Positions 16,628 through 26,640 of a stretch of 64,000 nt of DNA are shown piece after piece; position 1 is the stretch's first letter, and each line of letters opens with the position of its first letter. The notes beneath the pieces are model-generated. The model was not told where the DNA came from. It saw only the letters and a list, made by a program, of their open reading frames with translations, and did not search any database. The DNA lies in the NCBI GenBank assembly GCA_022601135.1, contig JAHZJB010000053.1, positions 1 through 64,000 of the forward strand, written 5' to 3'. This DNA comes from Actinomycetes bacterium. GTDB lineage: Bacteria > Actinomycetota > Actinomycetes > Mycobacteriales > Mycobacteriaceae. The position numbers and the translations under genes were made by a program.

Positions 16628-19600
16628 AGCGCATCTCTCCCGGTGTCCTGGGCGGGGCACATGCCCCGTACCGGACAGTGCGTGCAGCCGTCGTTGATCC
16701 GCGCGAGGAACCGCGGACCCTGGGTCGCCGCGGCAGCCTGGTACACCAGTGCCTGCCATTCGGATCGGCCTTCCTGGGTCAACGCGGTCTGGTCGCGTTC
16801 GGTCGCGCCGCCGCTGCTGGCTTTGCCCACATAGACCAGACGGCCGCCCCCGGGTTTGTCACCGTCGGCGAGCAGGCCCTGCGCCACGGCCAACTGGTAC
16901 ATCGCCAACTGGGCATGGCTCTGAGCGTCGTCCTTGCTGACCGGGTTCTTGCCCGTCTTGATGTCGACGACCACGAGCCGGCCCTCGCTGTCGCGCTCCA
17001 GACGGTCGAGACGACCGCGCACCCGAACTGCGGGGTGCCTTCCGTCGGCTGCGGCCAGTTCCCCCTCGACGTCAACCTCGGTGCCGAGCTCGGTGAGTTC
17101 GTGGCGGGTGTCTTCGCGCCAGCGCAGGAAGGTCGACAGCATCTCGAGGTGGCGGGTCAGTTCGTTATCTGCGTGCCACTGTGCATCGAAAGGGATCTGG
17201 CTCCAGACCTTTTCGAGCTCGTCGATCATCTGAGATTCGAGCTTCCCGGGCTCGGAAACCAGCGCGTGGACCAATGATCCGAGCGTGGAGCGCACGTCGC
17301 GCGCTGCAGAACCCCCATGGCGTTCGAGCAACCAGCGCAGCGGGCAGTCCGAGAGCGTCTGCAGCGTCGACGGGGACAACGTCACCACGTGGCCGTCGCC
17401 ATCACCGCCATCGTCGTCCCACAGCGGTGCGTCACTCGACAACTCGCGCAGGCCATACCAGGATGCCGGGTCGCTGCCGGGCACCCCCGCCGCGGCCAGG
17501 CGTGCCAACTGCAGGGCCGCGCAGTCTCGATCCACATCGTCTACGGCGCCGGGCGGGGAGCACACCACCGAACGCAGGCGCCCGACGAGCGCCGCCTGGG
17601 ACAGCACCCGCGGAGCCCGGATCGGGACGGTGTCCTCGGCGACGGGATCTGTTGCCAGGGTGTTGAGTTCACGACAGAAAGATGACGGCAGCATCGCATC
17701 GTCGCCGTCGCTGTCCACGGCAGTCACCAAGAGCCTGCGACGGGCCCGGCCCATGGCCGAGATCAGCAGCCGGCGCTCCTCGGCCAGTAGGGGCGCCCGG
17801 CTGGACAGCCCACGCTGCCCCGCCTCTGCTACGCCGTCGATCACGTCCACCAGCTCTTGGGTCGCCAGCACACCGCCCCGTGGGGACACGTTGGGCCACA
17901 GCCCTTCCTGAACCCCGGCAATTACCACGAAGTCCCACTCCCGACCCAACGCCGAGTGCGCGCTGAGCACGGCGACCGCATCGCTCTGGGGGCCGTCGTC
18001 GCGCCGAAGCGTCGGTAAGTCCAGCGCGGCGACGTGGTCGATGAGCCCACGCAGCGATGCGCCCGCCGTACGCTCGACGTACCGCTCGGCGACGTCGAAC
18101 ATCGCGGTGACGGCGGCGAGATCGCAGTCTGCCTGTGCGCCCGCCGGCCCGCCCCGCTCACTGGCCGTCAACCAGCGTCGCTGCAGCCCTGAACGGTGCC
18201 AGGCCTGCCAGAGCGTATGCCGCGGGTCGCCACCACGGTCGGCGCTGCGCTGGGCGGCGGCCAGCACCGCGTGCACCCGGCGCAGCGCACGTCCCTGCGC
18301 GTCGGCGAGCCTGCCCGATCCGCGCCGCACAGCTTCGGCAAGAAGCTCCCCGAAGTCGAGATCCGACCCCGGTGCGGCTCGACGCAGCGCACGCCGAAGC
18401 TGGCGCAGCGATACCGGGTCCACCCGGCCGATGGGCCCCGTCAACAGTGCCAGGGCCCGTTGCCCGTCGAGGCCGTCCGCGGTCGCCTCCAGCACGGTCA
18501 GCAGCGCCCGCACCGCCGGTTGATCCGCCAGGGTGGTGTCGCCTTGCGGCACGTCCACGGGCACACCCGCAGCGGCCAGCGCGCGGCCGAGCGCCGCCCC
18601 CATCAGGGGCACGGACCGCACGATGACCGCCATCTGTGTCCATGGCACGCCGTCGACGAGATGGGCGCGTCGCAACCCATCAGCGATCAGGGCGGCCTCG
18701 GCATGCGACGAGGCGGCGATCCGCACTGTCAGGCCAGCTGCGCCCGCGCCGGGCCCGTCGGTGCCGGTGAACTCCGGCGCCGTGTCGCGCCCGGGCAGTC
18801 GACGCGCGACCGCGCCGATGGCTTCGGCCAACGGCGCTGCGCAGCGGTGCGACTCCGTGAGCGCCAGCACCGGTCCCTCACCACGCAGTAGAGCAGGGTC
18901 TGCCCCCCGGTAGCCGAAAACGGTCTGGTGCGGGTCTCCGGCGATCACGGCGAGCTCGGCACCGGCCGCCAGCACCTGAACCAGTCGCGCTGCCTGCGGG
19001 TCAAGATGCTGAGCATCGTCGACCAGCAGCAGTTTGACCCGGGTCCGTTCGTCGGCGAGCAGATCCGCGTCGGTCGAGAAGGCCTCGAGCGCGGCGCCGA
19101 CGAGTTCGGCGGCACCCAGCGCGGGGACGGTGGCCTGAGGGGCGGCCATCCCCACCGCTGACCGCAGCAGCATGACCTGTTCGTAGGCCCGGGCGAATCG
19201 GCCGGCCGCCTGCCACTCGGCCCGGCCGGCCGCCCGGCCGATGCGTTGCAATGCATCGGGATCTACGCCGCGCTCGCTGCAGCGCGCCATCAGGTCGCGC
19301 AGTTCGGTCGCGAAACCGGCGGTGGTGAGCGCGGGGCGAAGTCGCGCCGGCCAACGCACAAGGCAGGCATCACCGTCTTCGACGTTGCCGGCCACCAACT
19401 CGCGAATGATGCCGTCCTGTTCGGCGCTGGTGATCAGCCTGGGCGGTGGGCTCCCGTTGCGCTGCGCGGCCAGTCGCAGTACCGCGAAGGCGTAGGAGTG
19501 CACGGTGCGCACCAGCGGCTCCCGCACCGCGGCGCGGTCACCGGAGGTCAACAGGGTGGCCGTGATCGCGGCCTTGGCCTGCGCGCTCAGCCGTGCCGAA

Positions 19601-19773
19601 CCCGTCAGCAGGAGAACCGATTCCGGATCGCATCCAGCTGAAATGTGCGCGGCTGCGGTCTCGACGAGCAGGGTGCTCTTGCCCGTACCGGCCCCACCCA
19701 GCACCCGGACGGTTCCGCGCAGGGCCCGTCCACCCAGCGTGGCCGGTGTCAACTCGAGGTGTGGCGTGGACAT
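16624..19773 (-). CDS. adnA: AdnA, helicase-nuclease subunit of the AdnAB resection complex
   Basis: A 1049-residue partner of AdnB. The motor has Walker A LGGAGTGKST (25-34); motif II is the unusual LLVDDAQHLDP instead of DExQ. A RecB-like nuclease follows, with VRGRLDRLERDSEG and catalytic VVVDIKTGKNP. Cysteines in LSDCPLRWLLE, and near the C-terminus CTHCPVRGMC, fit the 4Fe-4S cluster that closes the nuclease domain in AddB and AdnA proteins. The ATG at 19773 is the only sensible start. It lies directly upstream of adnB, with their stop and start overlapping. Confidence 0.96.
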   Translation of the reverse strand: MSTPHLELTPATLGGRALRGTVRVLGGAGTGKSTLLVETAAAHISAGCDPESVLLLTGSARLSAQAKAAITATLLTSGDRAAVREPLVRTVHSYAFAVLRLAAQRNGSPPPRLITSAEQDGIIRELVAGNVEDGDACLVRWPARLRPALTTAGFATELRDLMARCSERGVDPDALQRIGRAAGRAEWQAAGRFARAYEQVMLLRSAVGMAAPQATVPALGAAELVGAALEAFSTDADLLADERTRVKLLLVDDAQHLDPQAARLVQVLAAGAELAVIAGDPHQTVFGYRGADPALLRGEGPVLALTESHRCAAPLAEAIGAVARRLPGRDTAPEFTGTDGPGAGAAGLTVRIAASSHAEAALIADGLRRAHLVDGVPWTQMAVIVRSVPLMGAALGRALAAAGVPVDVPQGDTTLADQPAVRALLTVLEATADGLDGQRALALLTGPIGRVDPVSLRQLRRALRRAAPGSDLDFGELLAEAVRRGSGRLADAQGRALRRVHAVLAAAQRSADRGGDPRHTLWQAWHRSGLQRRWLTASERGGPAGAQADCDLAAVTAMFDVAERYVERTAGASLRGLIDHVAALDLPTLRRDDGPQSDAVAVLSAHSALGREWDFVVIAGVQEGLWPNVSPRGGVLATQELVDVIDGVAEAGQRGLSSRAPLLAEERRLLISAMGRARRRLLVTAVDSDGDDAMLPSSFCRELNTLATDPVAEDTVPIRAPRVLSQAALVGRLRSVVCSPPGAVDDVDRDCAALQLARLAAAGVPGSDPASWYGLRELSSDAPLWDDDGGDGDGHVVTLSPSTLQTLSDCPLRWLLERHGGSAARDVRSTLGSLVHALVSEPGKLESQMIDELEKVWSQIPFDAQWHADNELTRHLEMLSTFLRWREDTRHELTELGTEVDVEGELAAADGRHPAVRVRGRLDRLERDSEGRLVVVDIKTGKNPVSKDDAQSHAQLAMYQLAVAQGLLADGDKPGGGRLVYVGKASSGGATERDQTALTQEGRSEWQALVYQAAAATQGPRFLARINDGCTHCPVRGMCPAQDTGRDAL

Positions 19774-19859
19774 GTGGGCATGAGATCACGCGGGTACGAC
19801 AACCCGTCCACGTCGAGATAGCTGGCCGGCACCCCGACATAGCTGGCAGCATCGACGCC

Positions 19860-20633
19860 GTGCTGCACACTCACCGATTCGGGCCGCCCGGGCCACCCCG
19901 GGTTCTGGCGATCCATGGGTTGACCGGGCATGGCAGACGCTGGGAATCGATGTTCACCCGGCATCTGCCCGGCACCACGGCCCTCGCCCCCGACCTGCTG
20001 GGCCATGGCCGGTCGTCATGGGATGCGCCGTGGACGATCGAGGCGAACGCGGCGGCCCTCGCTGCCTTGGTGGCGACCGAGGCCGTCGGCCCGGTGGTGG
20101 TCGTCGGCCATTCTTTTGGTGGTGCGATCGCCTTGCGCCTGGCGGCGGAGCGTCCTGATCTCACCGCGGGCCTGGTTCTGCTGGATCCGGCGGCGAACCT
20201 CAACGGCCGGTGGATGCGCGAAATCGCCGACGGCATGTTCGAGTCACCTGACTACGCCGATCGCCAGGAGGCGCGGGCCGAGAAGGCCAGCGGGTCGTGG
20301 GCCGACGTGGCCGATGCCGAACTGGACCGCGAACTCGACGAGCACCTGGTCGAACTGCCCAACGGCAGGGTCGGGTGGCGGATCAGCATTCCCGCGATGC
20401 TGTCCTATTGGAGTGAGCTCACGCGAACCCCATCGCTTCCCGGCCCCGGCACGCCCGTCACACTGGTGCGGGCGCAGCGCACCAGCCCGCCCTACACCGG
20501 CGACGGACTTATCACCGCTCTCGAAACCGAGTTGGGGCCGAGTTTCACGTTGCTGGAGTGGGATTGCGACCATATGGTGCCGCTGGCCAAACCCGTTGAG
20601 ACCGCAGCGGTGATCAGCGAACGGCTGGTTTGA
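19860..20633 (+). CDS. Alpha/beta hydrolase, LipV-like
   Basis: A 257-residue alpha/beta hydrolase, orthologous in position to Rv3203 (lipV). The fold begins RVLAIHGLTGHGRRW with the oxyanion-hole HG. The nucleophile elbow is VVVVGHSFGG (GxSxG), and the catalytic histidine is in WDCDHMVPLAKP near the C-terminus. It is expected to be an esterase or lipase; the substrate is unknown. The GTG at 19860 (VLHTHRF) is chosen because the domain starts right after it; alternative starts lie upstream in the 86-base gap to adnA. The stop TGA (20631-20633) is 3 bases before the next gene, so the two are probably cotranscribed. Confidence 0.88.
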   Translation: MLHTHRFGPPGPPRVLAIHGLTGHGRRWESMFTRHLPGTTALAPDLLGHGRSSWDAPWTIEANAAALAALVATEAVGPVVVVGHSFGGAIALRLAAERPDLTAGLVLLDPAANLNGRWMREIADGMFESPDYADRQEARAEKASGSWADVADAELDRELDEHLVELPNGRVGWRISIPAMLSYWSELTRTPSLPGPGTPVTLVRAQRTSPPYTGDGLITALETELGPSFTLLEWDCDHMVPLAKPVETAAVISERLV

Positions 20634-20636
20634 CCG

Positions 20637-20933
20637 GTGCCGGCGATTACCGGGGAGCAGGTCGACGGAGTACGCGCACTGGTTGCGGCGGTACCGCCGG
20701 GGAAGATCACCACCTATGGCGATGTCGCCTCGGCAGCAGGCCTGTCCAGTGCCCGGATGGTCGGCTGGATCATGCGTACCGACTCCGCAGACCTGCCGTG
20801 GCACCGGGTGATATCCGCCTCCGGAAAGCCTGCGCCACACCTGGCGACGCGGCAGTTGGAGCTGCTGCGGGCCGAGGGAGTTCTGGCGAACGGCGGCCGA
20901 GTCCCGGTCAGCGAATACCGCCACACGTTCTGA
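20637..20933 (+). CDS. Alkyltransferase-like protein (ATL)
   Basis: A 98-residue protein with the DNA-binding half of O6-alkylguanine-DNA alkyltransferases: VPPGKITTYGDVASAAGL, then ARMVGWIMR. The active-site box is PWHRVISASGK, with tryptophan in place of the acceptor cysteine of PCHRV. This replacement defines ATL proteins, which bind O6-alkylguanine without repairing it and hand the lesion to nucleotide excision repair. The GTG at 20637 follows the LipV-like stop by 3 bases. Confidence 0.93.
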   Translation: MPAITGEQVDGVRALVAAVPPGKITTYGDVASAAGLSSARMVGWIMRTDSADLPWHRVISASGKPAPHLATRQLELLRAEGVLANGGRVPVSEYRHTF

Positions 20934-21006
20934 CGCCGAGGGTGCGCCAGCGGTCGCGAAAAAGCTGTTACCGCAACGGTGAGCGCACGTTCGGCTTCCT
21001 CACGCC

Positions 21007-21861
21007 TCAGAGGACGAGCCGTACCAATGCCGCAGTGCGGGCCAGCCCCGGAAACGCTGCAGCCGTCGAGTTGGGATGCAGTGCATGAACGGCTAACCGG
21101 AACATCAAGGCACGCAGCAGCATCTGCGACCACTCCGGCAGCGGGGTCCACCGTTCGATGAGACCGTCATCGGCATCACCCCAGGAAAGCGCGTCAACCA
21201 CGACAACACCTGCGGCCCACGCCGGGGGCCGCCAGTACGGGGTGATGTCGGTGATGCCCGGCGCCGCGGTGCCGGCGAAAAGCACTGTGCCGTAGAGGTC
21301 TCCATGCACGAGTTGACTCGAGCTTTTCGTGGGCCGGCGCAGCGTCGCGAGCTGATCGATCAACTCGGCGTATTGCCGCCCGTTCTCGGTTCCTGGCGCC
21401 TCTCGACCCCCTCGCGACAACGAGTGCAGCGGCCGTTCCTCCCATGCCGACCGGTCGGCGGCAACGAAGACGTCGACGTCGGACCATGGCGCCAGTGGGG
21501 GCTGGGTCAGGAACCGCGGCCGCTCGAGTTTGGCGGTGGCTTCGTGCAGTCGCACCGCAGCGGAGATCACCTCGTCGTGGCGCGGTTCCGGGGTGCCGGC
21601 AACGTAGGTGTCCGCGCGCCAACCCGCAACGACGTAGCGCCCGTCGGTGGAGCGCACCGGACGAGCCAGCCGTACCCCGTCGATGAACAACGTCTCGCGC
21701 ACCTTGGCCGACCAGGCGGCGCGGGCATGGTCGGCCACCATGGACAGCACGACTTCGCCGCACCGCCAGCCACCCTCCCAGCCGGACCCCAGCGGATCCG
21801 GTTGCACCCCGGACAGCCCGAATGCCGCAAGAACATGGTCTGGCGGGCGCTCAGCGGTCAC
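21007..21861 (-). CDS. Conserved actinobacterial protein, phosphotransferase-like
   Basis: A 284-residue protein matching Rv3205c in position. The motif SSQLVHGDLYGTVLF resembles the catalytic loop HGDxxxxN of aminoglycoside phosphotransferase-like kinases, but the usual asparagine is not in place (Thr/Val instead), and ITDITPYWRPPAWAA follows where the metal-binding D would be. It may therefore be a kinase relative with altered chemistry. It starts at a GTG (VTAERPPDHVLAAFG). It lies just downstream of moeZ on the same strand with a gap of 36 bases, so it is probably in the same transcript. No substrate is known. Confidence 0.7.
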   Translation of the reverse strand: MTAERPPDHVLAAFGLSGVQPDPLGSGWEGGWRCGEVVLSMVADHARAAWSAKVRETLFIDGVRLARPVRSTDGRYVVAGWRADTYVAGTPEPRHDEVISAAVRLHEATAKLERPRFLTQPPLAPWSDVDVFVAADRSAWEERPLHSLSRGGREAPGTENGRQYAELIDQLATLRRPTKSSSQLVHGDLYGTVLFAGTAAPGITDITPYWRPPAWAAGVVVVDALSWGDADDGLIERWTPLPEWSQMLLRALMFRLAVHALHPNSTAAAFPGLARTAALVRLVL

Positions 21862-21897
21862 CGCCCCACCCTATGCGGAACGGGCGCCAACCCCGCG

Positions 21898-23091
21898 TTA
21901 GTACATCACCATGTCGGGCTCGAGTTGCTTGGCCCAGGCCACGATGCCGCCCTGCAGGTGAATGGCGTCGGAGAACCCGGCTTGCTTGACCACCGCGAGC
22001 GCCTCCGCCGACCGCACGCCGGTCTTGCAGTACAGCACCGGCACTCGATCATGCGGCAGCTTCGCCAGGCCGTCCCCGGACTCGATCGTCGACATCGGAA
22101 TGAGCTCGGCGCCCTCGATGCGGTTGATGTCCCACTCCACCGGTTCGCGGACGTCGATCAGCGCGAACTTACTGCTCGAGTCGAGCATCTCGCGCAGCTC
22201 ACGCGGCGTGACGGTGGCCTCCATCGAGGCTTGGGCGGCTTCCTCTGAAACGACTCCGCAGAACGCCTCGTAGTCGATGAGCTCGGTAATCTTCGGGGTG
22301 GCGGGATCCTTGCGTATCTTGATCGTCCGGTACGACATGTCCAGAGCGTCGTAAACCATCAACCGGCCCAGCAGTGTCTCGCCGATGCCGGTGATCAGTT
22401 TGATTGCCTCGGTTCCCATCACCGAGGCAATCGACGCACACAAAATGCCCAGCACGCCGCCTTCGGCGCAGGACGGAACCATCCCCGGCGGGGGCGGCTC
22501 CGGGTAGAGGTCGCGGTAGTTGAGCCCCTGGGGTTGACCATCCGGGGCGTCGGGGGCGTCCTCCCAGAACACCGAGACCTGGCCTTCGAAGCGGTAGATC
22601 GAGCCCCATACGTACGGTTTGCCGGCGAGCACGGCGGCATCGTTGACCAGGTATCGGGTAGCGAAGTTATCGGTGCCGTCGAGGATGAGGTCGTATTGCC
22701 GGAAGAGGTTCACGGCATTTCCCGGCTCCAGCCGTAGTTCGTGCAGCCGCACCTCGACGAGGGGATTCACCTCACGGATCGCATCGCGCGCGCTCTGCGC
22801 CTTGGGTCTTCCGATATCGGACTGGCCGTGGATGATCTGGCGCTGCAGATTGGATTCGTCCACCACGTCGAACTCGACGATCCCGATGGTTCCCACCCCG
22901 GCCGCGGCCAGATAGAGCAGGGTCGGCGACCCCAGGCCGCCGGCGCCGATCACCAGGACACGGGCGTTCTTCAACCGCTTCTGCCCGTCCACGCCCAGAT
23001 CGGGGATGATGAGGTGGCGGCTGTAACGAGCCACCTCTTCGCGGGTGAGGTCGGCCGCTGGCTCTACCAGCGGCGGCAACGGTGTCGACAC
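21898..23091 (-). CDS. moeZ: Adenylyltransferase/sulfurtransferase MoeZ
   Basis: A 397-residue two-domain enzyme. The N-terminal ThiF/MoeB-like E1 domain has the nucleotide motif VIGAGGLGSPTLLYLAAAG, SNLQRQIIHGQSDIG, and the cysteine-containing PSCAEGGVLGI. The C-terminal rhodanese domain has the active-site loop VLYCKTGVRSAEAL. It adenylates and then sulfurates the C-terminal glycine of small sulfur-carrier proteins for molybdopterin and cysteine synthesis. The GTG at 23091 follows a strong AAGGAGAA site. Confidence 0.94.
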   Translation of the reverse strand: MSTPLPPLVEPAADLTREEVARYSRHLIIPDLGVDGQKRLKNARVLVIGAGGLGSPTLLYLAAAGVGTIGIVEFDVVDESNLQRQIIHGQSDIGRPKAQSARDAIREVNPLVEVRLHELRLEPGNAVNLFRQYDLILDGTDNFATRYLVNDAAVLAGKPYVWGSIYRFEGQVSVFWEDAPDAPDGQPQGLNYRDLYPEPPPPGMVPSCAEGGVLGILCASIASVMGTEAIKLITGIGETLLGRLMVYDALDMSYRTIKIRKDPATPKITELIDYEAFCGVVSEEAAQASMEATVTPRELREMLDSSSKFALIDVREPVEWDINRIEGAELIPMSTIESGDGLAKLPHDRVPVLYCKTGVRSAEALAVVKQAGFSDAIHLQGGIVAWAKQLEPDMVMY

Positions 23092-23265
23092 CGAGTTCTC
23101 CTTGGTTGGCTTTGGGCACCATCAAATCAGGTGTGCTCAGGTACTGCAGTTAACAACAATGCGGGTCTGAGACTTCCCGGGCGCTCGCGGCCAGCGAGCG
23201 TGCGTGATTGCCCACCTCCACCGGCGTGGCGCCGTGCCGACACGCGCGCTCGCGGGGAAAGGGGG

Positions 23266-24300
23266 TTAGGCGATCGGATAGGGCCACGGGTTGAACCGGC
23301 AGGTCCGTCCGTCAGCGGTGACCGTGCCCGGATCGAATTTGGCTGCGTCGTTGTTGCTGGTCGAGAATGTCTGCTGCATCATGACCGGCGCCAACTCGCC
23401 GTTGGCGGCGCACTGCTCGTGACGCTGGTAGCCGATCGCGTGGCCCACCTCGTGGTTGATCAGGTACTGGCGGTAGGAGCCGACGTCGCCCTGGAACGGC
23501 ACTGCGCCGCGCACCCACCGAGCTTCGTTGACAAACACCCGGGGCTGACCCTGGTAAACGGGGTTGTAGCAGGACGCCTCCAGCGGGATGTCGTAGCCAC
23601 AGCCTTCCCGGACCGTCATCGGCGATGTCAGCGACACCCGGAAATCGGGCTCGACACCTGAGGTGCCGTCGACCCGGACAAAGGCGAACTGCGGGTTGTG
23701 GGTCCAGCTCTTGGGATTGGCCAGCGTCTCGCTGACCATGTTCGCAAAGCCCTCGTCCCCGCCATAGGTCGTCGTATCCACGCCGTCCTCCACCTCGACG
23801 GTGTAGGTGAACGTCTTCGTGGCGCCCTCACCGACCTGCGGGCTCGAGCCGGGGACGACATGCCAGGTCCGGGCGCCGGCCGGGGTGAAAGGTCCGCCGT
23901 CGGGCAGGATGCCGGTCGGCAGATTGGCGTCGAACTCGGTAAGGCCCTTGGGCGGCGCCCCGATGATCGCGGTGCTGGCTACGCCAATCGTCGGCGGGCC
24001 CTGCACGGGACCGTCCTCGGCCGCCTGCGGCACGCTGGTGCCGGTGATGGTCTGGTAGACGACCACCGCCGTGAGTGCCAGCAGCACGGGAAGCGCATAG
24101 GCACGCCATCCGTATGTGGACACGAAGCGACCGAGCACGGTCTGCTTGCGCCAGCGCTTGCGGTCGTCCCGGTTGGATCTGACCCGACCCGGCTGCTCAG
24201 CCAGCGGATCACGCTGCGCGCGAAGCGGCTCTCGCAACTCATCCCGCAGCACAGGAACGCGACCGCTCCCGCGACTCCCCGGGTCGTAGGTCACCGACAC
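23266..24300 (-). CDS. DUF3152 membrane-anchored zincin-like metallopeptidase candidate
   Basis: A 344-residue protein in the Rv3207c position. A charged N-terminal cytoplasmic part of ~55 residues precedes one membrane helix (YALPVLLALTAVVVYQTI). The rest is extracytoplasmic and ends RFNPWPYPIA. It contains INHEVGHAIGYQRHEQC, which fits the HExxHxxGxxH zinc site of metzincin peptidases, and several cysteines for disulfides. The GTG at 24300 gives a start well before the membrane helix. Zinc protease activity is inferred from the motif; the family is annotated as domain of unknown function. Confidence 0.8.
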   Translation of the reverse strand: MSVTYDPGSRGSGRVPVLRDELREPLRAQRDPLAEQPGRVRSNRDDRKRWRKQTVLGRFVSTYGWRAYALPVLLALTAVVVYQTITGTSVPQAAEDGPVQGPPTIGVASTAIIGAPPKGLTEFDANLPTGILPDGGPFTPAGARTWHVVPGSSPQVGEGATKTFTYTVEVEDGVDTTTYGGDEGFANMVSETLANPKSWTHNPQFAFVRVDGTSGVEPDFRVSLTSPMTVREGCGYDIPLEASCYNPVYQGQPRVFVNEARWVRGAVPFQGDVGSYRQYLINHEVGHAIGYQRHEQCAANGELAPVMMQQTFSTSNNDAAKFDPGTVTADGRTCRFNPWPYPIA

Positions 24301-24412
24301 AGGATGACACAGCTCTGACGACTTGCACTCTCGGCACGCCACCAGAGACCCGCAGACAACGGGCTCCGCGCTTGGCGCCCCTAACCGGACGACGGTAGTA
24401 GGGTCTTTCTGA

Positions 24413-25138
<726 letters not shown>

Positions 25139-25260
25139 CCCGCTCGCGCGCCGCTCCGGCGCCGCTCACGCGAACTCGCGCCGAGATGGCAGTTAGGCAG
25201 GGCGCTACTCGAAGTTTCTCTGCTTAGCTGCCATTTCGACGGAGCGGGACGACGGAATGG

Positions 25261-25533
25261 TCAGCCCGCGGCCTTGGTCTTGGTCTTGGCCGCGTCGGCA
25301 CCCAGTGCACCCACGCCAAACCCCACTCTGCGCGCGTCGGCCGCGCCAATCTCGACATAGGCGAGTTTGGCCGACTGCACCAGAAAGCGCCGGCCCTTCT
25401 CGTCGTTGAGGCTCAGCACGCCCGTCTCGGCACTCAGAGCGTCGGTGACCAACTTCTCCACCTCGGCAGGCGTCTGCGCGCTGGTGAAGACCAGTTCGCG
25501 CGGGCTGTCGGTGACACCGATCTTGACCTCCAC
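25261..25533 (-). CDS. DUF3107 family small protein (TB9.4-like)
   Basis: A 90-residue protein orthologous in position to Rv3208A (TB9.4). It starts with VEVKIGVTDSPRELVFTSAQ and contains RRFLVQSAKLAYVEIG. A lysine/alanine tail ends it. There are no catalytic motifs and no membrane segment. Start is GTG at 25533. The function is unknown; it is conserved across mycobacteria next to the TetR gene and is transcribed towards it. Confidence 0.85.
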   Translation of the reverse strand: MEVKIGVTDSPRELVFTSAQTPAEVEKLVTDALSAETGVLSLNDEKGRRFLVQSAKLAYVEIGAADARRVGFGVGALGADAAKTKTKAAG

Positions 25534-25804
25534 GGTGAGAACCCTTCTGTTCGTTTGCTCGTCTTCTCATCAGGAGGCTAGTGGAAACCGGCCCGGCGGT
25601 GCGGCGCCGGGACCTTCGCGGTCAGCGAACAGTTCCGCGCGGCCACGAGGCCGCCACCGACAATCGCGGCCGGGACACGGAAACATGAGGGCGACCGAAC
25701 CGAGTCCCGACCGTGACCGCGACCCAGGCGCGTTGGCCTCATACGTCACTTCTACCTCGATAGCATCAGGCCCGAAAACCTACGGAAGTGACTGGGACAG
25801 CTGG

Positions 25805-26632
25805 ATGAACAGGCCTTACACCGCAGAATCACCGTATTCCCTGACTCCGACCGAACGCATTGGCGGCCGCCGAGAACGGAGACGCCACGGCCGTGGTTAC
25901 GACGAGGACGACTACCTCGACCTGAACACCGATGCCATACCGGCCTATCGCGAAAACGACGACTACGCCTCGGCCGAGAATTCCGACTTCGACTTCGACA
26001 TCGACGACTTCGACATCGACGACTACGACATCGATGACTACGACATCGACGAAGCCCGCATCGATCGCCGGTGGATGTGGATCGCTGGGGTCACCGGCGC
26101 GATTCTGTTCGTCTCCGTCATCATCGCCAGCCTGATCCTGGGCGGCGGCGACAGCGGGTCGGTATCGGCGACCGTCGTGTCCACCGAACCGACCTCCAGT
26201 GCCGCTCCGTCACCCTCGCCCCAGGCCGTTGCGCCGACCATGCCCTCCATGCCGGCCGAAACTGTCACCACGGTGACCCCGTCGCCCAGTCCGACCGTAG
26301 ATGCCCCGGTGGCCCAACCCCTGTTGCCGGAGCCGCAGGCAGCTCCACCGGCGGCAGCCGCCCCCGGCACCGTCACCTACCAGGTCACCGGTGACCGGCG
26401 ACTCATCGACATGGTGACCGTCATCTACACAGACCATCAGGGCGCTTTGGTGACCGACATCAACGTCGCGCTGCCGTGGTCGAAGACGGTGGTGCTGAAT
26501 CCCGGCGTCACCCTGAGTTCAGTGACCGCGACCAGCGTCGCCGGGAAGCTCAACTGCAGCATCACCGACGCCAACGGTGTACTGATCGCCGCGCAGAACA
26601 ACAACTCGATCATCACCAACTGCACGCGGTAG
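25805..26632 (+). CDS. Membrane-anchored protein with MmpS-like C-terminal domain
   Basis: About 275 residues, in the Rv3209 position. A very acidic cytoplasmic N-terminus includes tandem DFDIDDYDIDD repeats (61-83). One membrane helix follows (about 91-112), then a Pro/Ser/Thr-rich linker (about 125-183). The C-terminal domain reads GTVTYQVTGDRRLIDMVTVI and VALPWSKTVVL, like the extracytoplasmic domain of MmpS proteins that partner MmpL lipid and siderophore exporters. No mmpL is adjacent. The ATG at 25805 is used; an in-frame ATG at 25685 would add 40 residues. Neither has a strong ribosome-binding site. Confidence 0.8.
   Translation: MNRPYTAESPYSLTPTERIGGRRERRRHGRGYDEDDYLDLNTDAIPAYRENDDYASAENSDFDFDIDDFDIDDYDIDDYDIDEARIDRRWMWIAGVTGAILFVSVIIASLILGGGDSGSVSATVVSTEPTSSAAPSPSPQAVAPTMPSMPAETVTTVTPSPSPTVDAPVAQPLLPEPQAAPPAAAAPGTVTYQVTGDRRLIDMVTVIYTDHQGALVTDINVALPWSKTVVLNPGVTLSSVTATSVAGKLNCSITDANGVLIAAQNNNSIITNCTR
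25997..26050 (+). repeat. 15-bp coding tandem repeat (DIDDF/Y)
   Basis: Three and a half copies of a 15-bp unit, GACATCGACGACTTC and close variants ending TAC, encode DIDDF/DIDDY units in the acidic N-terminus of the MmpS-like protein. Copies begin at 25997, 26012, 26027 and 26042. Such repeats can change copy number. Confidence 0.8.
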
Positions 26633-26640
26633 CCGAGCGC

